A stretch of 64,000 bases of DNA from Paludibacter sp. (GTDB lineage Bacteria; Bacteroidota; Bacteroidia; Bacteroidales; Paludibacteraceae). The stretch's first letter is position 1, and every line of letters begins with the position of its first letter. The DNA is taken from the NCBI GenBank assembly GCA_010365115.1, contig JAAFGX010000007.1, positions 1 through 64,000 on the forward strand. The letters run 5' to 3'. The position numbers were made by a program, and so were the translations under genes. The notes below the pieces were generated by a model that did no database searches, was not told where the DNA came from, and saw only the letters and a program-made list of their open reading frames with translations. Of this stretch, positions 38,449-47,508 are shown one piece after another.

Positions 38449-39390
38449 TTATTTTTTAGTAATTTCACTCAAAGGAGTTGGTGGAGTCTCTACAGCTTGC
38501 TGCATTAATCTAAAGAATAATTTACCCCTATATGTTGATAATTTACGATTAAACCGAAAGGCATACTCATCTAAATAATATTACAAATGTTTTGGTGAAA
38601 CATTTCCTTGATGTGTGCCATTTATCCAGCGTTTTACCAATGAATATACCATGTGTACATGAGGTAATAGCTCATGAGCCTGTTTGCCGCTCCCTGAAAT
38701 CACTTTTTGCTCATATTTAAACTTGTCAGTTTTAGATAAAAAGTTACACCCGGACCAACCATATGTAATTATAGTGCTACTTTCTTCTATATTCTCGTTC
38801 AATAAATTGACCCAGATTCACAGAAGTGGCATTATCAATAATCTGAAAACGAACTCTTCCAATCTGCTTTCCTTTGCATTCCACAGCTACAACTACTACA
38901 ACTTTAGTTTCAGCACCTCGTCCCTGACTTCCTTAACCTGTTTCAATTCCGCCTATAAATGTCTCATCTAATTCAATTTCACTTGATATCTTTTTTCTTA
39001 GTGGCCTTACCATTGCTATGCGAAGCTTATGCAACCAAACCCATGCTGTCTCATAAGACCCAAATCCCATGAAATCCTTTAGATTATGTGCGTTTGCACC
39101 AGTTTTCTGAGCTACAACCCACCACATAAAATGAAACCAAAGCAATAATGGTTTTCTTGTTTTATGAAATATCGTACCTCTTGTTATGGCAGTTTTATAT
39201 CCACATTCAGAACAATGAATAATCTTCTCCTTGGTTAGCCAATAATTCGTACTGCTACACTTTTTACAAACATATCCATTAGGCCATCTCATCCAAAAAA
39301 TATATTCCCAAGAATCATCTTTGTTCTTAAATTGAGCAAGGAATTCTTGGAAATCCTTGGGGTATCGCTAATCTGACCAAAAAAGTTCAA
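38449..39390 (-). pseudogene. IS1595-family (ISXO2-like) transposase, broken
   Basis: Read leftward, the pieces join into one IS1595 transposase. An N-terminus near 39390 reads NFFGQISDTP, then a shift into KDFQEFLAQF. The zinc-ribbon segment is CKKCSSTNYW...CSECGY. The catalytic core is intact to ELDETFIGG. A TAA follows at about 38940 inside GGxGSQGRGAE. A frameshift occurs near 38800, and a second in-frame TAA lies after VSPKHL (38581) before YYLDEYAFRFNRK. At least two nonsense changes and one or two frameshifts make it inactive. Confidence 0.85.
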
Positions 39391-39445
39391 AATAGTCCTA
39401 TTTTATATCCTAAACGGTGCTTTCTAATTGATAAATACCTGTAAA

Positions 39446-40798
39446 TCAATTTATGTGTTTTTGAAATTGCTTTGTAGTGGCAGTTTGCGTGATAGAGTGA
39501 ATTTGACAGTAAGCGTTTGCGCCGGTATGAAACTTAAACATACCACTTACCTTTTGTTTTACTTTTAGATTTCTAACGGCTCTTTCGGAAGCATTGTTTT
39601 CGTACGGAACATCAGGGTCAAAAAGGAACTTGAATACAAACTCTTTGTATTTTGTCAAACTCTTTATCAGGGCAATAATCTTTTGATGCAGATTATCATC
39701 ACATATTGTTAGTAAGTTTTTGAATTTATTTAAAAATGAATTGCTGTCGATATTCTCCCAAGATTCTGTTTTTCGTTTGTGTATGGACTCCCTTATTAGC
39801 TCTGTTAATTCAGACGACCATGTTTGTTTGGTATCCAATTCCTTTAAAAAAGTCAACTCTCTTAAAATATGAGCTAAACATATCTGGTGGTCGGCAACAG
39901 CCATATTAAAATACGAGCTGTGACAGTCGGTTACTAAGGTTGAGTTTGGTAATCCCAAAACACTTATCGATAGCCAACTTGCCTCGCGATTTATCGCTAT
40001 GGATATAGGTTAGTTTATCCGTTTGCCATGCCCACATCCAATGCAATTCTCCATTGATGTTTTAACCCGTTTCATCAGCTCCAACCACTATTGATTGTTC
40101 AATTCTGTTGCGAATTTTATGGTAAGCCCATAACGATTTTTCGGATATCCTTTAACATATTGTCAACCGTGCCCTGGCTCAAACTTATGCCAAAACAATC
40201 GCGCAATATCTCCGTGTGTCGCTTATATGGAATGCATTGAATGCAACTTAAATAAGTTACCAATGCACGGATATTTGCACCACAAGATACTCTTGAACAG
40301 ACTTCTTTTGGAAAATCCACATTGTTTGCCTATAAGTTGATTCTCTGTTACAATAGAAAACATAGGCATTGGTACATCAAACACTTGGCGTTTCTCAACC
40401 ACTGAACCTTGAGTTGAACGAAAGATCATTTCCGCAACGGGTACAAAAGTATGGCTTATGTTCTATTATAGAATCAGGCTCGCTTGCCATTTTCAAAGTT
40501 GTACCCTTATGCCCTTTTTGACCACCATTAGACTTCCCCGATTTTTCCCTCTACGAACGAGTTACAAGCAACTTCTTTGACTTCTCTATTTGTACTGCAA
40601 GCGAGTCCTTTGAGGGTGGAATGCTACTTTTGTGGCTATCTTTGGGCATTTCATAGACTGCTAATCGCTCTTTAATACAACAATCTCTTTGTGTGCTACA
40701 TCAAGCTGTTTTGTCAATCCATCAATCTTGCCATTGATGGATTGTAATACCTTATTTATGTCTAATACTTGCTCTTTAACCAATCTAAGATACTGCAT
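39446..40798 (-). pseudogene. IS66-family transposase, broken
   Basis: The N-terminal coiled region starts at the ATG at 40798 (MQYLRLVKEQVLDINK). It continues through a CxxC zinc-binding part (YFCTRCGNDL) and the central segments at 40429-40223 and 40320-40117. The best preserved part is the C-terminal DDE region at 39958-39446 (DCHSSYFN, then PYENNASERAVRNLKVK). The frame is interrupted several times, so the element is dead. Clear terminal inverted repeats could not be matched by eye. It abuts the mobilisation genes and may have removed the normal end of the conjugative element. Confidence 0.82.
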
Positions 40799-40980
40799 AT
40801 CTATGGAATATCAAAATAATTTGCAGTATTTATTTGAACTTCATAACACCTAAAATCATAAAATATTCTGTATCATCAATTTAGGAGTGCTGAGTAGTTA
40901 CCAATTTACTTTTTGTTTTTTTGTTTTTTAGGTCGGAAAGAATGTTTGCTCTCAATAATGAGATATCAAACATTCTTTTT

Positions 40981-42984
40981 TCACTTCTTCACCAAGTGAC
41001 TTAACTCCGGATTATTTCTGATTCGTTCCATTTCGTCAATAATAATCTGAGCAACTTCTTGTTTGATTCGGTTATAGTTCTTGTCAATCTCCTGTTTCAT
41101 CGTATCATTACCATCTTTGTCTATAAATGAAGCAATTTCTGGTATCATTTTGTAGTTTTTGTTTTCATCAGCCACTTTGGCATTATCCACCACTATTTCC
41201 GCATGAAAAATCTTTTGTTCAATGCGTTCATCAAAATTATCGGAAACGGCACCAACAAACATTCCTTGTGTGAGGTTGCTGATTTTTGAAGCAGGAATCA
41301 GACTATCCAATTGAGTACTGATGGAAGTGGATTTGTCCTGACGGTTAATAGTCATGGATTGCCGTTTTTGCAATACTTTCCCGAATCGATCGGATAGGTT
41401 CTTGGCCGTCTCCCCAACCACTTGTCCACTGAATATATTGCCGACTGTATTTTGGATCACCTTTGCTTCTTTGTCACCATAATCCCTGTTTAATTGACTG
41501 TAATCCTGAAATCCCAGACATACAGCCACTTTATTGCTTCGGGCGGTGGCAATTAAATTATCCAATCCACGGAAATAAATCGTTGGTAATTCATCAATGA
41601 TAACAGAACTTTTGAGTTGTCCTTTCTTGTTGATAAGCTTTACAATACGACTATTATACAAGCCAAGGGCTGCCGAATAAATACTTTGTCGGTCGGGATT
41701 ATTTCCTACACAAAGTATTTTGGGTGCATCCGGATTATTGATATCCAACGTAAAATCATCGCCGGTCATTACCCAATAAAGTTGAGGTGAAATCATTCTG
41801 GACAATGGAATCTTAGCGGACGCAATTTGACCTTGCAACTGATCTTGTGCCCCGCCTTCCCATGCATCCATAAAAGGTGATAGGTAATTTTCGAGGTCAC
41901 TATACGAAGTAAGAATAGTAAAAGTATCAGAGTATTTTTTATTCAAAAACTCAATGGCATGAGGGAACGTACAATAGTTGCCGTCTTTGTAAATTTTTAA
42001 ATACCAGATAATGGCTGCCAACAAAATAATTGGCGATTCCACGAAAAAGTCACCTTGTTTTTGTATCCAACTGCGATTGAGGTTCAGCATGATGGTATAA
42101 GCACTTTCGTAAGCATCACTAATGTCAGTCATAAAAGTTGGGTTTATGGGATTACATCGGTGGCTCTTTCTCGGATTGTCGAAGTTGATGACATAAAATT
42201 TTGGCGCCACTTTATACTTATCACGGTGTTTGAGCAAATGGTTGTAGGCAATGGTTGATAAATCGTCAAACTTAAAATCATAGATATACATGGCAAAACC
42301 TTTTTCTATCTGTTGCTTGATAAAATTGTTGACCACTGCATAGGATTTACCACTACCGGGAGTACCTAAAACAATGGTAGCTCTAAAAGGATTGACAATG
42401 TTTATCCAGCCATCACACTGTTTCTTTTTATACCAGAATTTGGTCGGCAGGTTCACAGAATACTCATTCTCCATTAAACGGGTTTCTTGCATAAAACTTT
42501 CATTTTCAGTATTGAACACATCGTCCATTAAGGTGTTTTTCAACAGTCGGCTCATATACAAACCTCCCATCATCATACAAATATAACCCATCGTCAAAGT
42601 AGAAATATAAATAGTCACATTTGCAGCTCTTGGTAAAGGCAAAGAAAGTATCCACCAATTCAAGAAGAATAATTGAGCACCTAAAATCAAAAGAACATTG
42701 ATTTTGGTCCAGGAAATTTTCTCTTCTTTCACGCCTTTAGTGCCCAAACAAGACAAGGCAAGAAAAATGAGAGCAAATAACTTTGTCCAGAGCATAGCCG
42801 AAAACAAACCACTTGTTCGCTGAAAATTCAGTAGAATTCTATTCAGCGTAGAGTTGGTTAGATTTAAATCTTGAAAAGCTTCATAACAGTACCAATAGAT
42901 ATTTATTAGTACGAATAGAATGCTAATGGCTCGCATAAATTCCATTACTTTAGCTAAGCCTCTTAAATCATCTTCTTGTTGCAT
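40981..42984 (-). CDS. mobC: MobC: VirD4/TraG-type coupling ATPase
   Basis: The 667-residue membrane ATPase links the relaxosome to the transfer channel. Transmembrane helices occupy about 15-160. Walker A is GTPGSGKS (about 206-213) and Walker B is VIIDELP (about 459-465). The C-terminal region (FSGQVVGETAKNLSDRFGK) matches T4SS coupling proteins of CTnDOT-type elements. It follows mobB by 86 bases and is last in the left-facing mob operon. Confidence 0.9.
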   Translation of the reverse strand: MQQEDDLRGLAKVMEFMRAISILFVLINIYWYCYEAFQDLNLTNSTLNRILLNFQRTSGLFSAMLWTKLFALIFLALSCLGTKGVKEEKISWTKINVLLILGAQLFFLNWWILSLPLPRAANVTIYISTLTMGYICMMMGGLYMSRLLKNTLMDDVFNTENESFMQETRLMENEYSVNLPTKFWYKKKQCDGWINIVNPFRATIVLGTPGSGKSYAVVNNFIKQQIEKGFAMYIYDFKFDDLSTIAYNHLLKHRDKYKVAPKFYVINFDNPRKSHRCNPINPTFMTDISDAYESAYTIMLNLNRSWIQKQGDFFVESPIILLAAIIWYLKIYKDGNYCTFPHAIEFLNKKYSDTFTILTSYSDLENYLSPFMDAWEGGAQDQLQGQIASAKIPLSRMISPQLYWVMTGDDFTLDINNPDAPKILCVGNNPDRQSIYSAALGLYNSRIVKLINKKGQLKSSVIIDELPTIYFRGLDNLIATARSNKVAVCLGFQDYSQLNRDYGDKEAKVIQNTVGNIFSGQVVGETAKNLSDRFGKVLQKRQSMTINRQDKSTSISTQLDSLIPASKISNLTQGMFVGAVSDNFDERIEQKIFHAEIVVDNAKVADENKNYKMIPEIASFIDKDGNDTMKQEIDKNYNRIKQEVAQIIIDEMERIRNNPELSHLVKK

Positions 42985-43070
42985 TTTTTTGTTTTTAGGT
43001 GAATTGTTTGTTTTGTAAATGTTTTTGTTTTGTATAACTGTTTAGCAAGTATTGTATTTCTCAAAAGTCA

Positions 43071-44357
43071 TTACAATCGTTTCTTGCGTTTTTTCTTTTT
43101 TCTCATTCTGCGGATAAAAGCCTCTTCTTCTGTATCGGTACCATTACTATCCATACTAAATATATTGAGAGCTGCGTCGGCACCGTTATTGTTATCAGTC
43201 TCGGTTTCTTTCTGAGATAAATAAGGTTCAACAGGATGTCCAGTATCGTTTGTATAAGCGCTACTAATTGTATTCCGTTGGTTCTGTTGTTGTGATTCCT
43301 TCTCACCATTCAAGGGAGATACGGGGAATTGTTCATTAAACACATTGGCTGAGAACTCTTTGCCTAAACGAGAGCCATTTAGCACACATTTGTTTTGATG
43401 ATCTATAAATGTTACGCCATAGATACGCCCTGAATCATTTTGCCGGAATACTAAATTGATACCGTTTGCGTCAAGTTGCTTTTCAAAATCAGCACGACTA
43501 GGTGCAAACTTCATTACTTTTGCTACTATGTCTTTTGATCGTTCTTTCAATTGTTTCACTTTAATGATTTTACCGGATTGTAGCATCCGTTGCTGCAAAG
43601 CTTCATAACCAACTGACTTACCAAAAAGTGATGATTTAAAAGGTTTGCCGATGCGTTCACCTTTGTCATTCGTAGCAGAATAGACCAAACCATTAAAGGG
43701 CTTATCACCAGAAACACCTTTGATTTCTTCGAGCGTGATATTATACAGTGATAATAACGCTTTGTATTCTCCCAAGCTCTGAAAACAATAAGATTTTACT
43801 AACGGTCGTATAACACAGGCAATCTGACTTTTCAGGTTTATTTTTCCATATTGCATTGTTTTTACAGAAAAATCAGCTTGTCGTTCTTTTTTATCAGCCG
43901 GTATCAAGCAAAACTTTTGTTCCAGCATCCGGCAAATTTCCATTGATTTACGATTCTCGAAATTATGATCTAACTTCTTGCCATTCTCGTCAACCCGAAC
44001 CGATACAATATGCAGGTGATGGCGGTCAATATCTTCATGCTTATAAACAATAAAGGGTTGGTTGCCATAACCCAGTTTTTGCATGTACTCTTGTGCTATT
44101 TTTGAAAGTTGATCATCGGTCAAAACATCTTTCGGATCCGGATTTAAGGATATATGCAGAATCGGTTTTTCAGTTTTTTGATTAGCTGCCAGATACGGTT
44201 CGAACGAATGCATACAGACTCCTATCTGATAATTACCATCATGGGGTTCAATCATTCGGTTACTAAAAAGTACCTTGGCATGATGCTCATCTACCTTCAT
44301 TTGGTTATAAGCAAGTGCTCCAAAAATGGAACTGCCGGAACTTATTTTGGCAATCAT
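43071..44357 (-). CDS. mobB: MobB relaxase (MOBP-type)
   Basis: The 428-residue relaxase would nick oriT and stay covalently bound to the strand. The metal-binding histidine motif is HEDIDRHHLHIVSV (107-120). Tyr17 (ALAYNQ) is a candidate for the catalytic tyrosine. The C-terminus is lysine- and arginine-rich. Its ATG overlaps the mobA stop by four bases, so the two are translationally coupled. Confidence 0.9.
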   Translation of the reverse strand: MIAKISSGSSIFGALAYNQMKVDEHHAKVLFSNRMIEPHDGNYQIGVCMHSFEPYLAANQKTEKPILHISLNPDPKDVLTDDQLSKIAQEYMQKLGYGNQPFIVYKHEDIDRHHLHIVSVRVDENGKKLDHNFENRKSMEICRMLEQKFCLIPADKKERQADFSVKTMQYGKINLKSQIACVIRPLVKSYCFQSLGEYKALLSLYNITLEEIKGVSGDKPFNGLVYSATNDKGERIGKPFKSSLFGKSVGYEALQQRMLQSGKIIKVKQLKERSKDIVAKVMKFAPSRADFEKQLDANGINLVFRQNDSGRIYGVTFIDHQNKCVLNGSRLGKEFSANVFNEQFPVSPLNGEKESQQQNQRNTISSAYTNDTGHPVEPYLSQKETETDNNNGADAALNIFSMDSNGTDTEEEAFIRRMRKKKKRKKRL

Positions 44358-44863
44358 TGAATATATTCTTTCTCAGCTTTCTTATTTTTCTCATTATTGA
44401 CTTCCAATAAAGTAGATTCCGATTCCTCTGAACCATAAATTTTCACTTCAAACTCATGTGTCAAGTCAATAATCTGGCGGCTCAACATCACCAGCTCAAG
44501 GGTTGCTTTTTCCAGTTTAGAGAGAAAAACTAGAGCTTTTCTCTCGCCAAAAGTGGTATGTAAGGTCTTTACAGCCTGATTATAATTGACTCCAATGGCA
44601 CGAAATTGCGAGTGAAAAGTCGTCAGTCGCATATAATAATCCATCGCTGCTTTGTCTAATTTTACAACTCTGATAGGTTTGTTAAAAATACAAGCCGTAA
44701 TAAAATGTGCTTTTACTTTCATTCCTGTCTCATCAAACCGAGCTAGAAATGCCGCATGTTGCTGCTCATTAAAACTTATGGAGTAGCGAAAAATAGCAGG
44801 ATCACTCTTTGGTGTCCTTCCTGCTTTATGTCTTTGAGTTGTTTTATTTTCTTCTCTCATCAT
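44354..44863 (-). CDS. mobA: MobA mobilisation accessory protein
   Basis: The 169-residue protein has a basic N-terminus (KTTQRHKAGRTPKSDPA) and a helical body with FHSQFRAIGVNYNQAVKTLH, a signature of Bacteroidales MobA/MbpA-type relaxosome proteins that bind oriT and guide the relaxase. It is first in the mob operon. The likely oriT lies directly upstream (44916-45022). Confidence 0.85.
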   Translation of the reverse strand: MMREENKTTQRHKAGRTPKSDPAIFRYSISFNEQQHAAFLARFDETGMKVKAHFITACIFNKPIRVVKLDKAAMDYYMRLTTFHSQFRAIGVNYNQAVKTLHTTFGERKALVFLSKLEKATLELVMLSRQIIDLTHEFEVKIYGSEESESTLLEVNNEKNKKAEKEYIQ

Positions 44864-44915
44864 TTCAAGTGAATTTTACCAATGAGCCATATGCTCCATA
44901 AATTATTCTTCTAAA

Positions 44916-45022
44916 AGCACCGACTTTGGAGGTGCTTTACCCCTGAAAGGGCAAGTCATTTTAAGCTGCTGAAAGAATTTCAAGCAGCTTAGAATACAAC
45001 TTGCCGTTTGCTTCTTGCAAAC
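44916..45022. other. candidate oriT: three stem-loops between mobA and traA
   Basis: Three inverted repeats are packed together: AGCACC/GGTGCT (44916-44936); a long stem at 44963-44990 (AAGCTGCT/AGCAGCTT, extended inward by TGAAA/TTTCA with one bulged base); and GTTTGC/GCAAAC (45006-45022). In CTnDOT-like elements oriT lies just upstream of mobA. The nick site cannot be placed by eye. Confidence 0.55.
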
Positions 45023-45521
45023 AGAGTTACTTTCATCGAATGCTTTTGTTTTTCCAAAGGGCTATCTTTCATGACGGGACAAAATTAGTTCTCCTTTTTA
45101 AGTTCCACCATAGCAGGATGTAAGACAAAAGAAGTCATACAAGGACAAACGAAGACACATTGAAAAAGGGTTTGATTTTCTACCGATATTTGCTTGAAAT
45201 AATGCTTGAAAGCTCTCTTGAAAAAATGAGAAAATGAAATCCTGAATCATTGAAATCCTGAATCATTGAATAGTAATTTTAATGATTTAAAGATTGAAAC
45301 CTTGAAGTATTAGTTAAATGAATGTTTGCAATCTTGGTTTCATGACACCAAAACACCATTCAATCTTGACACCATGACACCATTGAAACATGAATTTCTT
45401 AAAACATGCAAACAAGAAAATTGGATAGATTGAAAATATAAATACATGCTCTGTTGAAATCAATACTGAAATCAAAATAGAAACAACCCAATAAAACAAC
45501 TAATATTTAAAAACTAAAAGA
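45023..45521. other. AT-rich leader of the tra operon with short tandem repeats
   Basis: No gene fits. A 16-bp unit TGAAATCCTGAATCAT is repeated exactly twice in tandem (45235-45266). Further loose repeats of CACCAT and TTGACACCATGACACC follow near 45345-45390. These may be protein-binding sites or slippage products. Confidence 0.5.
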
Positions 45522-46292
45522 ATGATTGACATGAAGAAAGAAACCTTGTTTGTTGCCTTTTCCACCCAGAAGGGCGGAGTCGGCAAAACCACTTTTACCG
45601 TTTTAGCAGCCAGTTATCTACACTACCTCAAAGGCTATAATGTGGCGGTGTTGGATTGTGATTTTCCCCAATACAGTATTAATGCCATGCGAAAACGGGA
45701 TACCCAACAAGTGGATACCGATGACTATTATAAGCTGATGGCTTATAACCAATTCAAGGGTTTGAATAAAAAAGCTTATCCGATAATTTGCAGTACGCCT
45801 GATGATGCCATCGCAGATGCTAACAGCCTTTTAGCTTCATCGGATATTGATTTTGATGTGGTGTTTTTCGACTTGCCCGGAACAGTCAATAGTGTTGGCG
45901 TATTACAATCGTTAGCCAATATGGACTATATTTTCACACCTATTCTGGCGGATCAGTTGGTGTTGGAAAGTTGCTTGACATTTGCACTTTCTGTGAATGA
46001 TATATTGGTCAACAATAGTTCAATGAGGCTGAAAGAACTCCATTTGTTTTGGAATCAAGTGGATAGACGAGAAAAAACTGATTTGTATGAAGTCTTCGAA
46101 AAATCTATTCGAGAACTCGGCATTCCGTTACTTCGCACTTTTGTACCAGATACCAAACGCTACCACAAGGAATTGTCAGGCAACCGAAAACCTGTTTTTC
46201 GCTCCACTTTATTTCCTGCTGATAAACGAATGGTCAAAGGCAGTAATCTGGAAGAACTATTAATTGAAATTGCATACATCATACACTTATAA
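45522..46292 (+). CDS. traA: TraA: ParA-type partition ATPase of conjugative element
   Basis: The 256-residue protein has the ParA deviant Walker A QKGGVGKTT (16-24), a Walker A' region LDCDFPQYS and a Walker B-like VVFFDLPG. In CTnDOT-type elements this is the first tra gene. It starts a right-facing run with spacings of 5 and -1 bases to the next two genes. The role in transfer is not well defined; positioning or stabilising the element is plausible. Confidence 0.88.
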   Translation: MIDMKKETLFVAFSTQKGGVGKTTFTVLAASYLHYLKGYNVAVLDCDFPQYSINAMRKRDTQQVDTDDYYKLMAYNQFKGLNKKAYPIICSTPDDAIADANSLLASSDIDFDVVFFDLPGTVNSVGVLQSLANMDYIFTPILADQLVLESCLTFALSVNDILVNNSSMRLKELHLFWNQVDRREKTDLYEVFEKSIRELGIPLLRTFVPDTKRYHKELSGNRKPVFRSTLFPADKRMVKGSNLEELLIEIAYIIHL

Positions 46293-46297
46293 ATATT

Positions 46298-46711
46298 ATG
46301 GCAAAGCAAACAAGTATCCCAACAGTAGATGAGGATTTTATTAAAACTGTTATTTCGCAGGGCTTGCCCATGAAGCGTAATAACCCGAATGAAATTGAAC
46401 TGAGTAGGTCAATCAAAGAAGATGAACCAGCAATAGAGATTCCAAAAAATAAAGAAGCTCCGAAACGAAAACGAATAGAGCAAGCCGGTTACCGGGAAAC
46501 CTTTTTTGAAAAGGTGGATTTAACTGACCGGCAATCACTTTATATCACCAGAGAAACTTACTTTACGATGATGAATGTGGTAAATGTGATAGGTGGACAC
46601 AAAGCCACCATTAGCAGCTATGTGGAAAATGTCATGCGGCAGCATTTGGAAAGTCACAAGGAAGAAATTAATAGTCTATATCAAAACCAATTAAAAAAAC
46701 TCATTTCGTAA
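46298..46711 (+). CDS. DUF3408 conjugal transfer protein (TraB/TraC-like)
   Basis: The 137-residue protein has a charged, disordered N-terminal half and a C-terminal helical DUF3408-like domain (DRQSLYITRETYFTMMNVVN). DUF3408 proteins follow the ParA gene in CTnDOT-like elements and may be its ParB-like partner. Its TAA shares one base with the next ATG (46711). Confidence 0.78.
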   Translation: MAKQTSIPTVDEDFIKTVISQGLPMKRNNPNEIELSRSIKEDEPAIEIPKNKEAPKRKRIEQAGYRETFFEKVDLTDRQSLYITRETYFTMMNVVNVIGGHKATISSYVENVMRQHLESHKEEINSLYQNQLKKLIS

Positions 46712-47361
46712 TGACACAACTAATATTAATATCCATTTTTCTATATATCGTTTGGGTACTGCTTTATTGGCAACGTAAACGAATAAAAAAGTTCTTTAAT
46801 TCAAAAACTGAACTACCACCCATTATTTCTCCGATTGAACCGGTCGATGACGATATTATGGGCAAAACCAAACCTCGAATCGTTGAACTGATTGAAAAAC
46901 CCATTGCAATGGCTGTCTCACAAGAGAATAGCCGCTCTGCATTGGTTGATAAGAGTGAGTTAGATGCCGTGTTTTCTGACACTCCCGAACCAATGGATTT
47001 GGATGTAGAATTTGAATACAATGAAGAGGAATTGTTGGAGGAAGAAGAATTAATTTGTTTGTTGGATAATGAAACTATTGAACTGGCAACCGGCATTCAC
47101 TATGATGATATGGAAAACCTTATTCAGGTAATGCAACAAAGCCGGACTTCGCAAGAAGCAGAACTGAATGCCGTGAACACAATTCATGAAATGGATCAAA
47201 CCGATCTTTTTCAACTCATGGTCTCGCAAATTGAAGGTGGCAAAGAAAGAGTAACTGAAATGTTGAACAAGTATAAAACGGATTCTGTTGAGAAAAACTC
47301 AACGAATGTTGAAAGTCGAAATGCAGGCTTTCAGCAGTTCGAGATAAATGAGTTTTTATAA
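46711..47361 (+). CDS. TraD-like conjugal transfer protein
   Basis: The 216-residue protein has one N-terminal transmembrane helix (about 3-20) and a long acidic cytoplasmic region (EFEYNEEELLEEEELICLL). The C-terminal part has helical segments. Its position after traA-traB/C matches TraD of Bacteroidales conjugative transposons. The function is unknown. A large hairpin follows the stop. Confidence 0.6.
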   Translation: MTQLILISIFLYIVWVLLYWQRKRIKKFFNSKTELPPIISPIEPVDDDIMGKTKPRIVELIEKPIAMAVSQENSRSALVDKSELDAVFSDTPEPMDLDVEFEYNEEELLEEEELICLLDNETIELATGIHYDDMENLIQVMQQSRTSQEAELNAVNTIHEMDQTDLFQLMVSQIEGGKERVTEMLNKYKTDSVEKNSTNVESRNAGFQQFEINEFL

Positions 47362-47402
47362 CTATATTTTGACAGTAAATCGAGTTTACGGTCAAAATAT
47401 AG
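47362..47402 (+). terminator. large hairpin ending the traA-D transcript
   Basis: The 12-bp arms CTATATTTTGAC / GTCAAAATATAG are exact, with an inner GTAAA/TTTAC stem after one mismatch and a TCGAG loop. It begins immediately after the traD stop and lies between convergent genes. There is no U-run, so termination is inferred. Confidence 0.6.
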
Positions 47403-47508
47403 CTTGTTTCTTGTTGATATAGAATACTTTCGTATTGTTAATATGTGAAGAATGACTGTCAGTCATATTTCATGCAACATTTTAATAATTTGCTTTGACG
47501 AATGCATT

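Noticed and set aside
38581-39292. Two separate small hypothetical genes on the minus strand
   Set aside because: Joined with intervening sequence they form one IS1595 transposase with stops and a frameshift, so they are parts of one pseudogene.
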